A model generated the notes under the pieces. It was given only the letters and a program-made list of their open reading frames with translations. It made no database searches and had not been told where the DNA came from. Positions 46,901 to 55,461 of a stretch of DNA of 64,000 bases are shown here, one piece after another. Location: contig NZ_WBMR01000027.1 of the NCBI RefSeq assembly GCF_008923365.1, positions 1 through 64,000 of the forward strand, written 5' to 3'. This DNA is from Actinomadura montaniterrae. GTDB lineage: Bacteria > Actinomycetota > Actinomycetes > Streptosporangiales > Streptosporangiaceae. The translations under genes and the position numbers were made by a program. The number at the start of each line of letters is the position of its first letter. The stretch's first letter is position 1.

Positions 46901-48387
46901 ACACCCTCGAGGGTCGGCCCGCCGCCCTGGGATTCAGCCTGCGGGTCGACGCGGTCCGTATCGGGCTGGGCCCACTCGACGTGACCACTCCCCGTATTAG
47001 GGAATATTTGGCCTCCCCCCAATGGCGGTCCCAGGCGTTCTTCCATGCGGTGGCCGAGGACGAGACTCTCGCCGAGGCGGCCAACATCTTCAAGCGCGAC
47101 TGGCTTGCCCTGGTCTATCTCACCGCCTTCGCCCTCGCCGGACTGGACGGCTCCACCGTCCCTGAGCAGATCCGAATAGCGCTGTCTGGTGGTTCCTGGC
47201 GCGACGATCTCGCGACGATCCTTGGCGTGCTTTACCGGGAGGACGAGGCCACCGAAAGTCAGGCCACCGCCCGCCTTGTCGCCGACCTGACCGAACTCAG
47301 CCACGACGACCGGGTGATCAGCGCACTCGACCGGGCAGGGCAACTCCTCACCGCCCCGGACGTGGCCGATCGCACCCAAGAGCAGGCCCGCCGCGCCTAC
47401 CGCGAAACCTTCGCAGCCGCTGCGCTCGCCGCCGCGCTACGGGTCTGCCCCGACGCGCAGGAAAGGGACCTGATCGTCGACATCGTCCCGGGGACCGGCC
47501 CCGGTTCGGCCGACACGATCTGGCTGTCGGAGACCTCGATCGGCGGGCTCGGGGTGATCGAACACCTAGTCCGTTCCTACGCCGCGGCCCCAACACGTTT
47601 CTGGTCACTGGTCGCCGGTGCCCTGCGGCCAAACGATTACGAGTACATCGACGCGACCGTCACCCGGCTCTTGCGGCACATCGTGACCGACGAACCCGCC
47701 GGTATCGCGGCCGCAGCCGTCGAGCGGATACGCAACTCGCCCTCGGCCGCCGAAGCCGACCACGCCCTGGGTGACCTGCGGGCCGCCTGGGCTGAACTCG
47801 ACGGAACGCCGCGTCACGGCGCGGTCGCCACCGTCTCGACCCGACTGTTGCGCCCTGGAAGCAACAAGGAAACCGACGAGAGTGCCCTGCGGATCCTGGA
47901 CTCCTGGGCCGCGCTGGAAAGTCGGCTCGGCATCGAGATCGATGCCCGCGTGATCGCCTACGCGGTCGGCTCCGGGCGCCTTCAGGTGAGTGCCGGCTCT
48001 CTGAAGGCCGACCAGGCGTTCAGCATGATGTGGCCGCGCGGTGCGCAGGCACGCAGCCACCATCTGCAGCACTACCAGCCGTACTCCGGCACCAGAGCAT
48101 TCCTCGACCGGCTGCTGGTGGAGGCCGCCCATGACGAACGGCTACCACAAATCGAGGTGACCGAGCCCGGCTGGGAACAGCAGTACAAGAAGGTCATGGC
48201 CGAATCCGGGGCCGCCGACCTGTTGTGCCCTGCGGGTGACCGCCGCGCCCTGAGTGATGCTCTGGCCAAGGTCCCGGCGATCCGGGTGGACCGTGACGTG
48301 CTTCGGGTCCACGGTGAACTCGAGCATGTCACCCGAGCCGGGAACCAGTACATCGCACGAGTGGTCCTGCGGGAGGCAGAGCTGTGA
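43900..48387 (+). CDS. dpdJ: DpdJ: very large DEVH-box helicase
   Basis: 1495 aa from GTG 43900 (GTGA overlap). Walker A is GAGTGSGKTLAFYLP (197-211), then an inserted zinc ribbon with C304, C309, C312, C333 and C336, then LLDEVHTYAGPQGAQ (392-406) and GLSATLKDAG. The second lobe has VVTSAVEVGFNDPRVGLVLQ and FIQRRGRAGRSRG. The DEVH box and C-terminal-lobe motifs resemble Lhr/DISARM-type helicases, but order and partners are those of Dpd. The last 700 residues are uncharacterised. Probably a central motor of restriction. Confidence 0.88.
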   Translation: MTPRLHPRLASHLLDRLEDLELPLLAWGVTAGALSKDEVLEVIFESLLDHPDAPQDASPEDVLGRLIDMALLHPVPDSSPSRYRTRLAEALRLTTQLRQLFSWHLDADGTSTRWWTRGQRLVADYRLHTAARRYPRRDICAADALAAFRQIPQWGPVHEHTAAAQIGDRSLARFQVAATQAVLGSLNRGRSAGVIVGAGTGSGKTLAFYLPAMAVMAEQARPGHSRVHTLALYPRTELLRDQLREALSSIQAIEHALQRNDRRPLRIGVLYADTPWTPHELDDSNTRRTGSARRWHRRSGGVICPFLTCPQCSDGELLWNTADREAGLERLVCLGCRKVVPPGRLALTRRSLQDNPPDLLFTTTEMLNRNGSSPGLGRLLGWSGSHSPSLVLLDEVHTYAGPQGAQVALLLRRWRHAVRKPVTFVGLSATLKDAGPFFAQLTGLPGNAIEYIEPAPSDLEEEGREYAIALRGDPVSGASLLSTSIQTAMLFGRMLDPQRQPSLFGSTGFLFTDDLDVTNRFYDDLRDAEGGQSRGGIRPGSRRGKVLAGLRSPDLPQQSARYDDGQSWDLAERIGHHLDPDLVTGALQIGRTSSQDTGVDPNAQLTVVTSAVEVGFNDPRVGLVLQHKAPHNPASFIQRRGRAGRSRGTRPLTIVTLSDFGRDRLSYQGYETLFAPELTARSLPIHNRYVLKIQATQSLMDWLGRDLRRVHPRQDPRVLLTAPRGQLTAVQVQAGHWLANRLERLLSDSALQDTLARHLQAALQVSSDEAQALLWDQPRSLLLAVVPTALRRLRSEWKPLRDDPGAVAGELLPEFVTRSLFAALNLPEVEFDLPFETGNDDERLPVARALNEAVPGRVSKRYGYRRDEHRTWMPAPEGGDQLELDQALIPLSQEEGTWHPLGADPAGLLVLRPFRVRLQQPPREVASHSQGTPRWGTQIVVPDEATPDDQEVTGVAPWQRNLRIGFATHATGNPIEIRRMTHGADCEVVRGRSRDRRRVRYTLEGRPAALGFSLRVDAVRIGLGPLDVTTPRIREYLASPQWRSQAFFHAVAEDETLAEAANIFKRDWLALVYLTAFALAGLDGSTVPEQIRIALSGGSWRDDLATILGVLYREDEATESQATARLVADLTELSHDDRVISALDRAGQLLTAPDVADRTQEQARRAYRETFAAAALAAALRVCPDAQERDLIVDIVPGTGPGSADTIWLSETSIGGLGVIEHLVRSYAAAPTRFWSLVAGALRPNDYEYIDATVTRLLRHIVTDEPAGIAAAAVERIRNSPSAAEADHALGDLRAAWAELDGTPRHGAVATVSTRLLRPGSNKETDESALRILDSWAALESRLGIEIDARVIAYAVGSGRLQVSAGSLKADQAFSMMWPRGAQARSHHLQHYQPYSGTRAFLDRLLVEAAHDERLPQIEVTEPGWEQQYKKVMAESGAADLLCPAGDRRALSDALAKVPAIRVDRDVLRVHGELEHVTRAGNQYIARVVLREAEL

Positions 48388-48905
48388 CGGATCGGGAACG
48401 CACCCTGCGTACCGGCAGCCGGATGGGGCTGCGGGCAGATTCCATTCTCGGCACGGCCCTGCTGTCGGAACTCGTTCACCCCGGGCCGGTGCTCTGGCTG
48501 GTGTCAAGCTGGATCACCGATGTCGATGTGCTCGACAACGGGCATGGCGCGTTTGACGCACTGTTGGGTGACGACCCGCCCACCACGTGCAGACTGTCGC
48601 AGATACTGGGCTTGATCGGCTCGGCGGGGGCAGACGTTCACGTCGTGACCAGGCCCACCCCGCATAACCAGACGTTCATCGACCGGCTCCGCGCCACCGT
48701 CCGCAGCCAGCGGCTGCGGCTGACGCTCGATCCCAAGGTCCACGAGAAAACTCTGTGCGGTCGCGATTGGATGCTCAGCGGATCCATGAACTTCACCATA
48801 AGCGGGCTCGGCGACAACGAGGAATCAGTGACCTACCGCGTCGGTGATCCGGCCGTCGCCCAGGCACGGCTGGATTTCGCCGCACGATGGAAGGACCAGG
48901 TGTGA
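48384..48905 (+). CDS. dpdK: DpdK: phospholipase D-like protein
   Basis: 173 aa from GTG 48384 (GTGA overlap with dpdJ). One HKD-type motif: HEKTLCGRDWMLSGSMNFT (H-x-K followed by G-S-x-N, residues about 120-139). The N-terminal half (ALLSELVHPGPVLWLVSSWI) fits the PLD/Nuc fold. Single-HKD proteins such as Nuc dimerise to form one active site and cut DNA, so this is the best candidate nuclease in the plus-strand operon; that role is inferred. It overlaps dpdD by 4 nt. Confidence 0.82.
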   Translation: MTDRERTLRTGSRMGLRADSILGTALLSELVHPGPVLWLVSSWITDVDVLDNGHGAFDALLGDDPPTTCRLSQILGLIGSAGADVHVVTRPTPHNQTFIDRLRATVRSQRLRLTLDPKVHEKTLCGRDWMLSGSMNFTISGLGDNEESVTYRVGDPAVAQARLDFAARWKDQV

Positions 48906-50941
48906 CCGGCCAGAACCCTCTTCCGACCACGCCGGACAACGAGAGCGCCCGCGTTGAGGTCCTGCTCGAACGCTTCTTCGGGGCCGGCAATGACGCCGCT
49001 CAATGGGGCAAGTTAATCGGGCCGTTCGTCGACACGCTGCGCAGTTCAGCGGACGCCCCGATCGTGTTGCCCCGCTTCCACGCGGACACCCGCGATTTCG
49101 CAATGTACGTCATCACCCGGTCTCCCACCGAACTCGTCCAGGCACGAGAGTTGGTCAGGGCATTCGTGGGCCCCACCTACAGCACCGGCGGCGACACGAT
49201 TCCGGCGGCTCTCGACCCCGAGGACCCTATCGACGCCGCAGTGATCGACTTCGCCGGCCCGCAAAGCACATTGGTCATCCGGACCAGCTCGCACCAGCAT
49301 TACCGGCCGAAGTTGCGCGTGGCGCTGCAGTTGATGCAGAGCACAGCCGCCAGCCGGCCGGCCAGATCCTGGACAGTGATCAGACCGCTCGGCCGACTGC
49401 TCGCCGAGTTCGATGCGTCGCTGGCCGCCGGCGGCGTGGCGTCCTCGAATTCAGCCCTAGAACAGGTCATCGCCCGCGGCGGGATCAGTGCCACCAACCT
49501 TGCGCATCTACGTATCAAGCGGTTCGACCGGCTGGGCCTGGGGCGGGACCTGCTGGCATTGAACGGCCTTGCCGAAGTCATGCGCCAAGATCCGCCGCGA
49601 CCCGTCACCGAAGCGGTCCTCAACGCCGTGCACAGCACGGCGTTGAGCGGGCCGTTGAGCCAGGGCGACGTCCCCGGTGCTTGCGACCGGCTTCGCGAAA
49701 TCAACCTCCCTCTGCCCATCAAGGCCGATGTCGGCTTCTACAGCGACGAAGCCGTCACCGTCATGCTCACGACGGCAGTGGGACGAGGTGATCTCACACA
49801 GCTTGCCCGCCTGGTCACGGCGTTGCGCCAGGACGACCGCCAGGACTCGGTGCCCGACATTGTGTGGCAAAAGGCCACCGCCCTGGTGCAACCCCAGAGC
49901 CCTCACCCGCCCCTTCCCCAGGAGGCAGAGCCCGGCGCAACGCCGCCGATTACCGCTCCGGAATCGACCCCAGATTTTGGCGAGCCCTCCCAGGTGGAGT
50001 CCTGGGGCGAACTCTTCGAGCGTCTCGCCGTTCCCGGCCCCTCACATCGGGCCGCACTCGACGCCCTCCGTGACGAGGTATGGAGGGACTGGCCTCCTCT
50101 CCCGGATTCCGACGAAGAACTCCCGCAAGTACTCGCGGCCTTCGACGACACCGCCTGGAACCGGGCATGGGCTGCCGTCGGGGCAATCATCGAAGTGATC
50201 GGCAGCGCCGACACTGCCCCCTGCACGGTCCGCGAGTTCATCACCTACGCGCTTACTTTCAACAAGTTCTCGGCCGCCGACCTGGTCACGCTCCAGGCAC
50301 TCACCGAGATCTTCCTGCGCGCCCGTCCGGCCGCAAACGCCTACCGTTCGCTGCTCGAGGAGTTGCGAGACAGTTGCCCTCAATGGGTCTCTCCGGAGAA
50401 AGCCGACCCGGCCCTGGATCTGGCCGACCGGCTGGTACTTGCCGCCTGCCCCGATAACAACGCTCGACTGGGTCTCGCAGTCGAATTACTCACCCCGCTA
50501 CACCGCTATCGTGGCCGCCTAGACAGCGCCATCCTGCCCTTCGCCCGGCAACTTTCCGATGAACTGGACCTCCCTCTCGACTGGCCACAGGAGGAACCTG
50601 CCGAGGAAGACGACAGTCTCGGCGACCTGGCCGGGTGCTCCCTGCTGCTGTACTCCCTCGACGAGGCGGTTCTGGATCGTGTCTCAAGAGCATTGCAAGA
50701 GCAGGCCCCAGACCTCAAGATCGCCCTTTCCTTCGACAAAGTGGGCAATCCATCACTCAGGGAGAAGGCACGGCGCGCCAATGTCATTGCTCTCGCCACA
50801 AGATGCGCCACTCACGCCGCAACGGGATTCATCACCACACACGCCAAGGCTGCCGAAATCACCTACGCGGACGGAAGCGGATCGGCATCGCTTCTACGCG
50901 CAGCGACGAACGGCCTCAAGGCGCTAAAGCAGCGGGTGTAG
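48902..50941 (+). CDS. dpdD: DpdD: Dpd restriction protein
   Basis: 679 aa from GTG 48902, overlapping the dpdK stop. The first 120 residues are mixed alpha/beta (ARVEVLLERFFGAGNDAAQW), followed by long helical repeats; an acidic, Pro-rich linker lies around residues 335-365. No catalytic motif is recognised. The C-terminal 120 residues (SLLLYSLDEAVLDRVSRALQ; ANVIALATRCATHAATGFIT) look like a small alpha/beta domain. Identified by size and by closing the E-to-K operon. It ends 44 nt before the convergent dpdB stop. Confidence 0.72.
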   Translation: MTGQNPLPTTPDNESARVEVLLERFFGAGNDAAQWGKLIGPFVDTLRSSADAPIVLPRFHADTRDFAMYVITRSPTELVQARELVRAFVGPTYSTGGDTIPAALDPEDPIDAAVIDFAGPQSTLVIRTSSHQHYRPKLRVALQLMQSTAASRPARSWTVIRPLGRLLAEFDASLAAGGVASSNSALEQVIARGGISATNLAHLRIKRFDRLGLGRDLLALNGLAEVMRQDPPRPVTEAVLNAVHSTALSGPLSQGDVPGACDRLREINLPLPIKADVGFYSDEAVTVMLTTAVGRGDLTQLARLVTALRQDDRQDSVPDIVWQKATALVQPQSPHPPLPQEAEPGATPPITAPESTPDFGEPSQVESWGELFERLAVPGPSHRAALDALRDEVWRDWPPLPDSDEELPQVLAAFDDTAWNRAWAAVGAIIEVIGSADTAPCTVREFITYALTFNKFSAADLVTLQALTEIFLRARPAANAYRSLLEELRDSCPQWVSPEKADPALDLADRLVLAACPDNNARLGLAVELLTPLHRYRGRLDSAILPFARQLSDELDLPLDWPQEEPAEEDDSLGDLAGCSLLLYSLDEAVLDRVSRALQEQAPDLKIALSFDKVGNPSLREKARRANVIALATRCATHAATGFITTHAKAAEITYADGSGSASLLRAATNGLKALKQRV

Positions 50942-50985
50942 CCACCACATGCATGAAACCGTCCTCCGACGAGGGACCCTCGGTA

Positions 50986-52113
50986 TCAGAAGAGGATCTG
51001 CTGGTCGACGACGCGGATCAGGCCGTTGGTGAGATAGCGGACGTCGCTGGGAGTGTTCTGGAGGCTGTTCCACTTGCGCTCTTCACCGTCCCCGAAGTCC
51101 CAACTGCCCGAGGTCCAGGCAGCGGCCCGCTTGATGCGCGCCAGCGCGTTGCGGACCACGTGTGTGCCGACGTTGTAGGCAGGCAGTTGTTCCGTAAGGT
51201 GGTCCATGACAAACCCCATGGCCTGGATCCCGGCCCCGTGGGTCAGTCGCGATTCCTTGGGAGGCAGTTCCCATGCCTCTGGGAACATCTCCCGAACGAT
51301 CGCCCAGTAGGAGTTGAGATGCAGCAGCATCTGCTCTACGTCGCCCGAGCCATCGCGAGGGTCCCGGTACTGGTAGAGAGCGCCTTCATAAAGGCTATGC
51401 TCGATCATCTTCAGGATGCTGTTGTCCTTGATATAACCGCCAGCCGAGGTGGGCGTCGCGATGGCGCGGTAGAAAGGACCGTTAAACGTGCCGTTAAGGC
51501 GCGTCATCAATACCGCGGGAAGTTGCCGACGGGCGTAGGAGGGCGGCAGATGTCCCTTGGTGTCGGGCAATAGTTCGTGAATGAGGCCTTTGGGCAGCGG
51601 CTTGGTGTTGTTGACGAGGATGAACTGAGCGCGCTGTTCGGTCTCGTCCTCGGCAATGAAGGCCACGGCGGCGACCGGAAACTCCCCGATATCAGCCTCT
51701 CTAATAGCGGCGCTGCGTTGCTGGCCATCCACGATCCACGCCGGCTTCTCTTCGTCGGTCAGCGTCTCATCCACCGGCACGATCAGATCACCAGGAGTGG
51801 AGTAGGCCGGACTGGCATCCTGCCCCGGTCGCTCGGCCGTGCTGGGTTCGAACCTGACCCGGCCGTCGAATGCGAGGACGATAGAGTTCGGCAGCATAGC
51901 GTCCCCCGACTCCAGATACCGGCGGATCGTACGAATGTGGCTAGCGACCTCTGGCCGCTGATAGCCGTGCAACTGCTCCTGGTCATCGCGGCTGATACGG
52001 GAGACCGCCGCGAATTCGTGCAGCCGCTTACCATCCACCGCGAAACAGTAAATGCTCCGCGAACCTTGCTTGATCTCCAGCGCAGGGAGTCGAAGAGTGT
52101 AGCTATCGGCCAT
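50986..52113 (-). CDS. dpdB: DpdB paralogue 2: DGQHR-type ATPase partner of DpdA
   Basis: 375 aa from ATG 52113 (GGAG about 12 nt upstream), 3 nt after dpdA. The core motif is WIVDGQQRSAA (the DGQQR form of DGQHR, ParB/sulfiredoxin-like fold), then FILVNNTKPLPKGLIHELLP. ISRDDQEQLHGYQRPEVASH lies near the N-terminus. With DpdA, DpdB puts preQ0 into DNA in an ATP-dependent way. The gene is a divergent sister of the dpdB upstream of dpdA; both keep the central motif. Last gene of the minus-strand operon. Confidence 0.85.
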   Translation of the reverse strand: MADSYTLRLPALEIKQGSRSIYCFAVDGKRLHEFAAVSRISRDDQEQLHGYQRPEVASHIRTIRRYLESGDAMLPNSIVLAFDGRVRFEPSTAERPGQDASPAYSTPGDLIVPVDETLTDEEKPAWIVDGQQRSAAIREADIGEFPVAAVAFIAEDETEQRAQFILVNNTKPLPKGLIHELLPDTKGHLPPSYARRQLPAVLMTRLNGTFNGPFYRAIATPTSAGGYIKDNSILKMIEHSLYEGALYQYRDPRDGSGDVEQMLLHLNSYWAIVREMFPEAWELPPKESRLTHGAGIQAMGFVMDHLTEQLPAYNVGTHVVRNALARIKRAAAWTSGSWDFGDGEERKWNSLQNTPSDVRYLTNGLIRVVDQQILF

Positions 52114-52116
52114 TAG

Positions 52117-53349
52117 TTAGTTCTCCGGTGCAGATGACTGGACAATATTCCGGACCTTGCGATTAAAGATGGCCAGATTATGGAACCCTCGACTCTTGTT
52201 TCGCTCAGTTCCCCGGAAGATGATAATCTCAATTCCGCACTTGCGACAGAGGGTGCATTTACAAGTCTTCCATGGCGCTGCTTCCAAGGTCCGTTGGTAA
52301 GCGGCAAGGCGGCTTTTTTTCTCCGGGACGACGAGTTGCTCGTACTCGCCGAGGATATCAATGACCTTGTCCAGGAGTCCGGGATCCCGGTCGTAGCCGC
52401 GAAGCCGTTTGAGACATTCGCGCTCTGCGGCCTTCACCAGGGACTGAGACACCACCCCTGACAGGATCCGTCGTTTGAGGGCGGGATTGCCATCCACCTG
52501 CGGCACCCGGATGGCCGTGAATGTCTCGGTGGGGGTGTGATAGTTGTTGCGATCGTCCATGAACGACTGCCGGAACGGCGCTGTGCTGTCAAAACTGGTC
52601 ACTCCAGACTGCGCGAACTCCTCGATCGAGCCGACTCGTGTAATACCGAGAAGATGCAACTGGGTCTCCGGCCGCCGCACCGTGTCGATCTCCTTGAGGC
52701 AAGCGAGAATGTCATCGGTCTTCAGCGGGACCATGCCACCTAGAGCAATCCTCTGGTATCCGATTTCCTGAAGGCGCATGACACTGTCGGCGTAACTCGC
52801 CGGACTCCACCCCTGGGCGGCCCCGACCGCTTCGATCTTGCATCCCCTCGCTTGCACGCCAGCCAGAAAATCTTCCGCGTATCGGAGTGAGATCTGCCGA
52901 CGCTTCACCCAGGCGGGGTTTACTTCCGCGTCCGAAACGTCGGGGTCGTAGCCGAAGATGACATGGTCAATGCTAATCCCGGAGTCGAATCCACAACCCT
53001 CGTAGAAGTCGAGAACTTCATCAACGCTGTAGGGGGGGACCTCCTCATCCGCATAGTTAAATGCGCCACAATCCCCCAGGGTGGAAACATTGTCCGGCAG
53101 CCGAAAAAATTTGGAAACGCCGAACCGATAGAGCCGTTCTCGCTGCGGCATCGAGTACTTCCCGGAACCCTTGACCGAACCGTCGACGATCGCCTTACTT
53201 ACGAGGACTCCGTCATAAGGCTGAGGGTTTAGAACCTCGTGCGCGTACCTATCGTCTCTCTGCCGAACCCGGTAGGGGGAGTACTCCTCGTTGAGGAAAT
53301 CGTAGGTCGGGCTGACCTGGTCTTGGCTGTCGGGGAAGTAGAACCTCAC
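52117..53349 (-). CDS. dpdA: DpdA: DNA-guanine transglycosylase (TGT-like)
   Basis: 410 aa from GTG 53349, overlapping the preceding dpdB stop (GTGA). TIM-barrel TGT fold: substrate-pocket Asp in STLGDCGAFNYADEE (89-103), D128 region SIDHVIFGYD, GGMVPLKTDD (204-213), and nucleophile-region Asp in TSFDSTAPF (251-259). The zinc site is C363-x-C365-x2-C368 with H390. It exchanges guanine in DNA for preQ0, unlike tRNA TGT. Surrounded by two dpdB copies and dpdC, which excludes a tRNA-queuosine role. Confidence 0.92.
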   Translation of the reverse strand: MRFYFPDSQDQVSPTYDFLNEEYSPYRVRQRDDRYAHEVLNPQPYDGVLVSKAIVDGSVKGSGKYSMPQRERLYRFGVSKFFRLPDNVSTLGDCGAFNYADEEVPPYSVDEVLDFYEGCGFDSGISIDHVIFGYDPDVSDAEVNPAWVKRRQISLRYAEDFLAGVQARGCKIEAVGAAQGWSPASYADSVMRLQEIGYQRIALGGMVPLKTDDILACLKEIDTVRRPETQLHLLGITRVGSIEEFAQSGVTSFDSTAPFRQSFMDDRNNYHTPTETFTAIRVPQVDGNPALKRRILSGVVSQSLVKAAERECLKRLRGYDRDPGLLDKVIDILGEYEQLVVPEKKSRLAAYQRTLEAAPWKTCKCTLCRKCGIEIIIFRGTERNKSRGFHNLAIFNRKVRNIVQSSAPEN

Positions 53350-54494
53350 GAGAGCTCCCTGCGGGCGTTCTGGTAGACGCGGATGAGGTGATTGGAGAGC
53401 TCTGTCACTTGCCTGCGCGTGTTCTCGATCTCGTTCCAGCGGTGCCCCAGATCCTCCCACGAGCCAGCTGTCCACCGGCAGTGGGGGGCGACCAGAGCAA
53501 GGTGCCGCCGGACCTGCTCGGGCGCGTCCGGCCGCAATGGGTCGACTGTCCCTAGGATCCGGTCCATGAGTCGCCCCATGGCTTTGATCCCGGCACCATG
53601 CATGAGCCGGCTCTTCTCCGGCGGCTTGCCCCACGCGTCGGGAAAGGTGTCCCGCACAGCCGACCAGTAGATGAACAGGGCCTGGATGATCCCGTCGAAA
53701 TCGGTCTCGTTACGGCCTAGATCCCGATACGGGAACAAGCATCCGGCGGACGACATCAAACTTTCTTTGATCATGTCCACGACGCCCGTGTCGGTGATGA
53801 CCGCCTTCGGCTGCTTGCGCCCTACCGTTGAAGGCCGCTTGATCATCTCGAAGAACGGCGAGTTCTCATCGGCGTTCAGGACGTCACACAGGCTGGATGG
53901 GGCCTTCTGTATCTGCAAGCGAGGCGGAAGCGGGCTGTCGACCTCGGGAAGCAGTTCAGTAACCAGTCCGCGAGGAAGCGGCCTGGTGTTGTTGATCCGG
54001 ACGAACTGGTCGCGCTGCAACCGGACCGTCTCGGCGACGAACGCCATCACCGCCACCGGGAAGTCCTGCCTCCGAGCCTTGGCGAGCGCGATGGCGCGTT
54101 GCTGCCCATCGACGATCCAGGCGGGCTTGATTTTACCCTCCTGAGGCAGCGGGATGATGAGCCTTCCCGTGTCGCAGACACCATCGTCGGCATGCCGATT
54201 GCCACCACGGGTGCTCCTGAAACGCACCTGCTCGGACAGCGCCATGATGATGGGGTTGGGCAGGATTGGCGCATCGCTATCCAAGTAGTCCACGATCTCC
54301 TGCACGTGCTTGCGCACCTGCGGCCGCTGATAGCCGATCAGCTTTCCGGCCTCATCGCGGCTCACACGGGAGATATCGGCAAACCGCAGGACATCATGGG
54401 CGCGGAGCATGAACACATAAAGGGGGTACTCCTCCGCCTGAACGATCCGGAGGGCACGAACCTCGGTTTCCGGAGGCTTATTCCTGGCCGCCAT
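53346..54494 (-). CDS. dpdB: DpdB paralogue 1: DGQHR-type ATPase partner of DpdA
   Basis: 382 aa from ATG 54494, which overlaps the dpdC stop (TGATG). Core KPAWIVDGQQRAIALAKARR, then FVRINNTRPLPRGLVTELLP, the same layout as the second copy: ISRVSRDEAGKLIGYQRPQV near the start and KSRLMHGAGIKAMGRLMDRI near the end. Only parts of the two copies are identical, so they are old paralogues rather than a recent duplication. They could act as a heteromer or recognise different targets with one DpdA. Confidence 0.87.
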   Translation of the reverse strand: MAARNKPPETEVRALRIVQAEEYPLYVFMLRAHDVLRFADISRVSRDEAGKLIGYQRPQVRKHVQEIVDYLDSDAPILPNPIIMALSEQVRFRSTRGGNRHADDGVCDTGRLIIPLPQEGKIKPAWIVDGQQRAIALAKARRQDFPVAVMAFVAETVRLQRDQFVRINNTRPLPRGLVTELLPEVDSPLPPRLQIQKAPSSLCDVLNADENSPFFEMIKRPSTVGRKQPKAVITDTGVVDMIKESLMSSAGCLFPYRDLGRNETDFDGIIQALFIYWSAVRDTFPDAWGKPPEKSRLMHGAGIKAMGRLMDRILGTVDPLRPDAPEQVRRHLALVAPHCRWTAGSWEDLGHRWNEIENTRRQVTELSNHLIRVYQNARRELS

Positions 54495-55459
54495 CAGGCC
54501 ACGATCCCGAAGGAAGAAGCGACGTCGTTGAACAGCGTTTTGAAGCGCGCCTGCTCGCATGATTGACCGGAGGCACGCAACTGGCGCAGCAAGCGGGTAG
54601 CTGAGGTCGGGCCCAGGTCGAGGGAACTACGGATGAAGCTGCGTACTTCGTCGTCGGTGAGTCTAGTCCCCGGTGGTCGTTGCCCAACTTCCTTGGGGGC
54701 AGCGGCTGTGGCTTCAGCCATAAGACGGGTCAGATGGGATCGGCGGAAGGGAACTCCGTTGTCTCGGGAGGCAGCCAGCACGTGGGTCGCCGCACGGACG
54801 TTGAGGGACAGGAGGCTTCCGCCGATGGCGGGCCTGAGGGCCGCAGTGACCGGGACGACGAGACGCTCGATCTCCCGACAACGACCGCTCGGCCCGATGA
54901 TCGAGAGGTTGTCACTGTCTTTCAACTGGGAAGCCGCCTGGCTAAGGTCATCGGAGCACGCACGAAGGTAGGCCTCGGACAAGACAGCGACGATGACCGA
55001 GTTCGGATTACGTGCGGCGAGTTCGGTGATTGAGCGGGGCTGCCCAGGCTGAGGGCCCGTCCAAGACGTCAGCCCGGACCACCATCGACGGGTTCCTTCG
55101 GTGTTCTCGGCGACCGAATCTTCCTGACCAACGGCGAACGTCGCCGCGTACGCGTCGATCGGGGCTTCGGCGGAAATCAGGCCGTAGCCGGCTGAGCAGA
55201 CCCATAGGGACGCACCTGGGCCAGCAGTCTCAGCCAACGTCTTAGCCACTTGCCAATGCTCACCCGCGTACATCTGGCTGGCTGGCACACGGGGGGAATC
55301 GAACGACAATCGCTTCACCCATTCGGTGTAGCGCCCCTCGAAATCGGCGGCATCGAGGTTGCGGAACTGGAGCCGTTCAGCAACCGCTTGACGCTTCCGG
55401 TTCGCGCAGGTGACCACTACATGCACGTCCGGCTTAACTCGGCCTGTGCCGTCCGCCAT
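54494..55459 (-). CDS. dpdC: DpdC: enzyme turning preQ0 in DNA into the amido form
   Basis: 321 aa. The N-terminal 160 residues show HVVVTCANRKRQAV, MYAGEHWQVAK and LWVCSAGYGLISAEAPIDAY, a pattern like DUF6884/YaaA-type folds. The C-terminal part is helical (RTLTDDEVRSFIRSSLD-like region near 270). In studied Dpd clusters DpdC is needed to convert deoxy-preQ0 to 2'-deoxy-7-amido-7-deazaguanosine. It lies 2 nt after folE2 and overlaps dpdB by one base. Identity is from fold resemblance plus place. Confidence 0.82.
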   Translation of the reverse strand: MADGTGRVKPDVHVVVTCANRKRQAVAERLQFRNLDAADFEGRYTEWVKRLSFDSPRVPASQMYAGEHWQVAKTLAETAGPGASLWVCSAGYGLISAEAPIDAYAATFAVGQEDSVAENTEGTRRWWSGLTSWTGPQPGQPRSITELAARNPNSVIVAVLSEAYLRACSDDLSQAASQLKDSDNLSIIGPSGRCREIERLVVPVTAALRPAIGGSLLSLNVRAATHVLAASRDNGVPFRRSHLTRLMAEATAAAPKEVGQRPPGTRLTDDEVRSFIRSSLDLGPTSATRLLRQLRASGQSCEQARFKTLFNDVASSFGIVA

Positions 55460-55461
55460 GC

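Noticed and set aside
33417..48387. DISARM- or BREX-like defence system, suggested by SNF2 and Lhr-like helicases
   Set aside because: No drmB, DNA methyltransferase, PglZ or BrxL gene; order and 7-deazaguanine genes fit Dpd.
52117..53349. tRNA-guanine transglycosylase for queuosine
   Set aside because: Neighbours DpdB, DpdC and DpdD-K, and no QueA/QueG/QueF, point to DNA modification.
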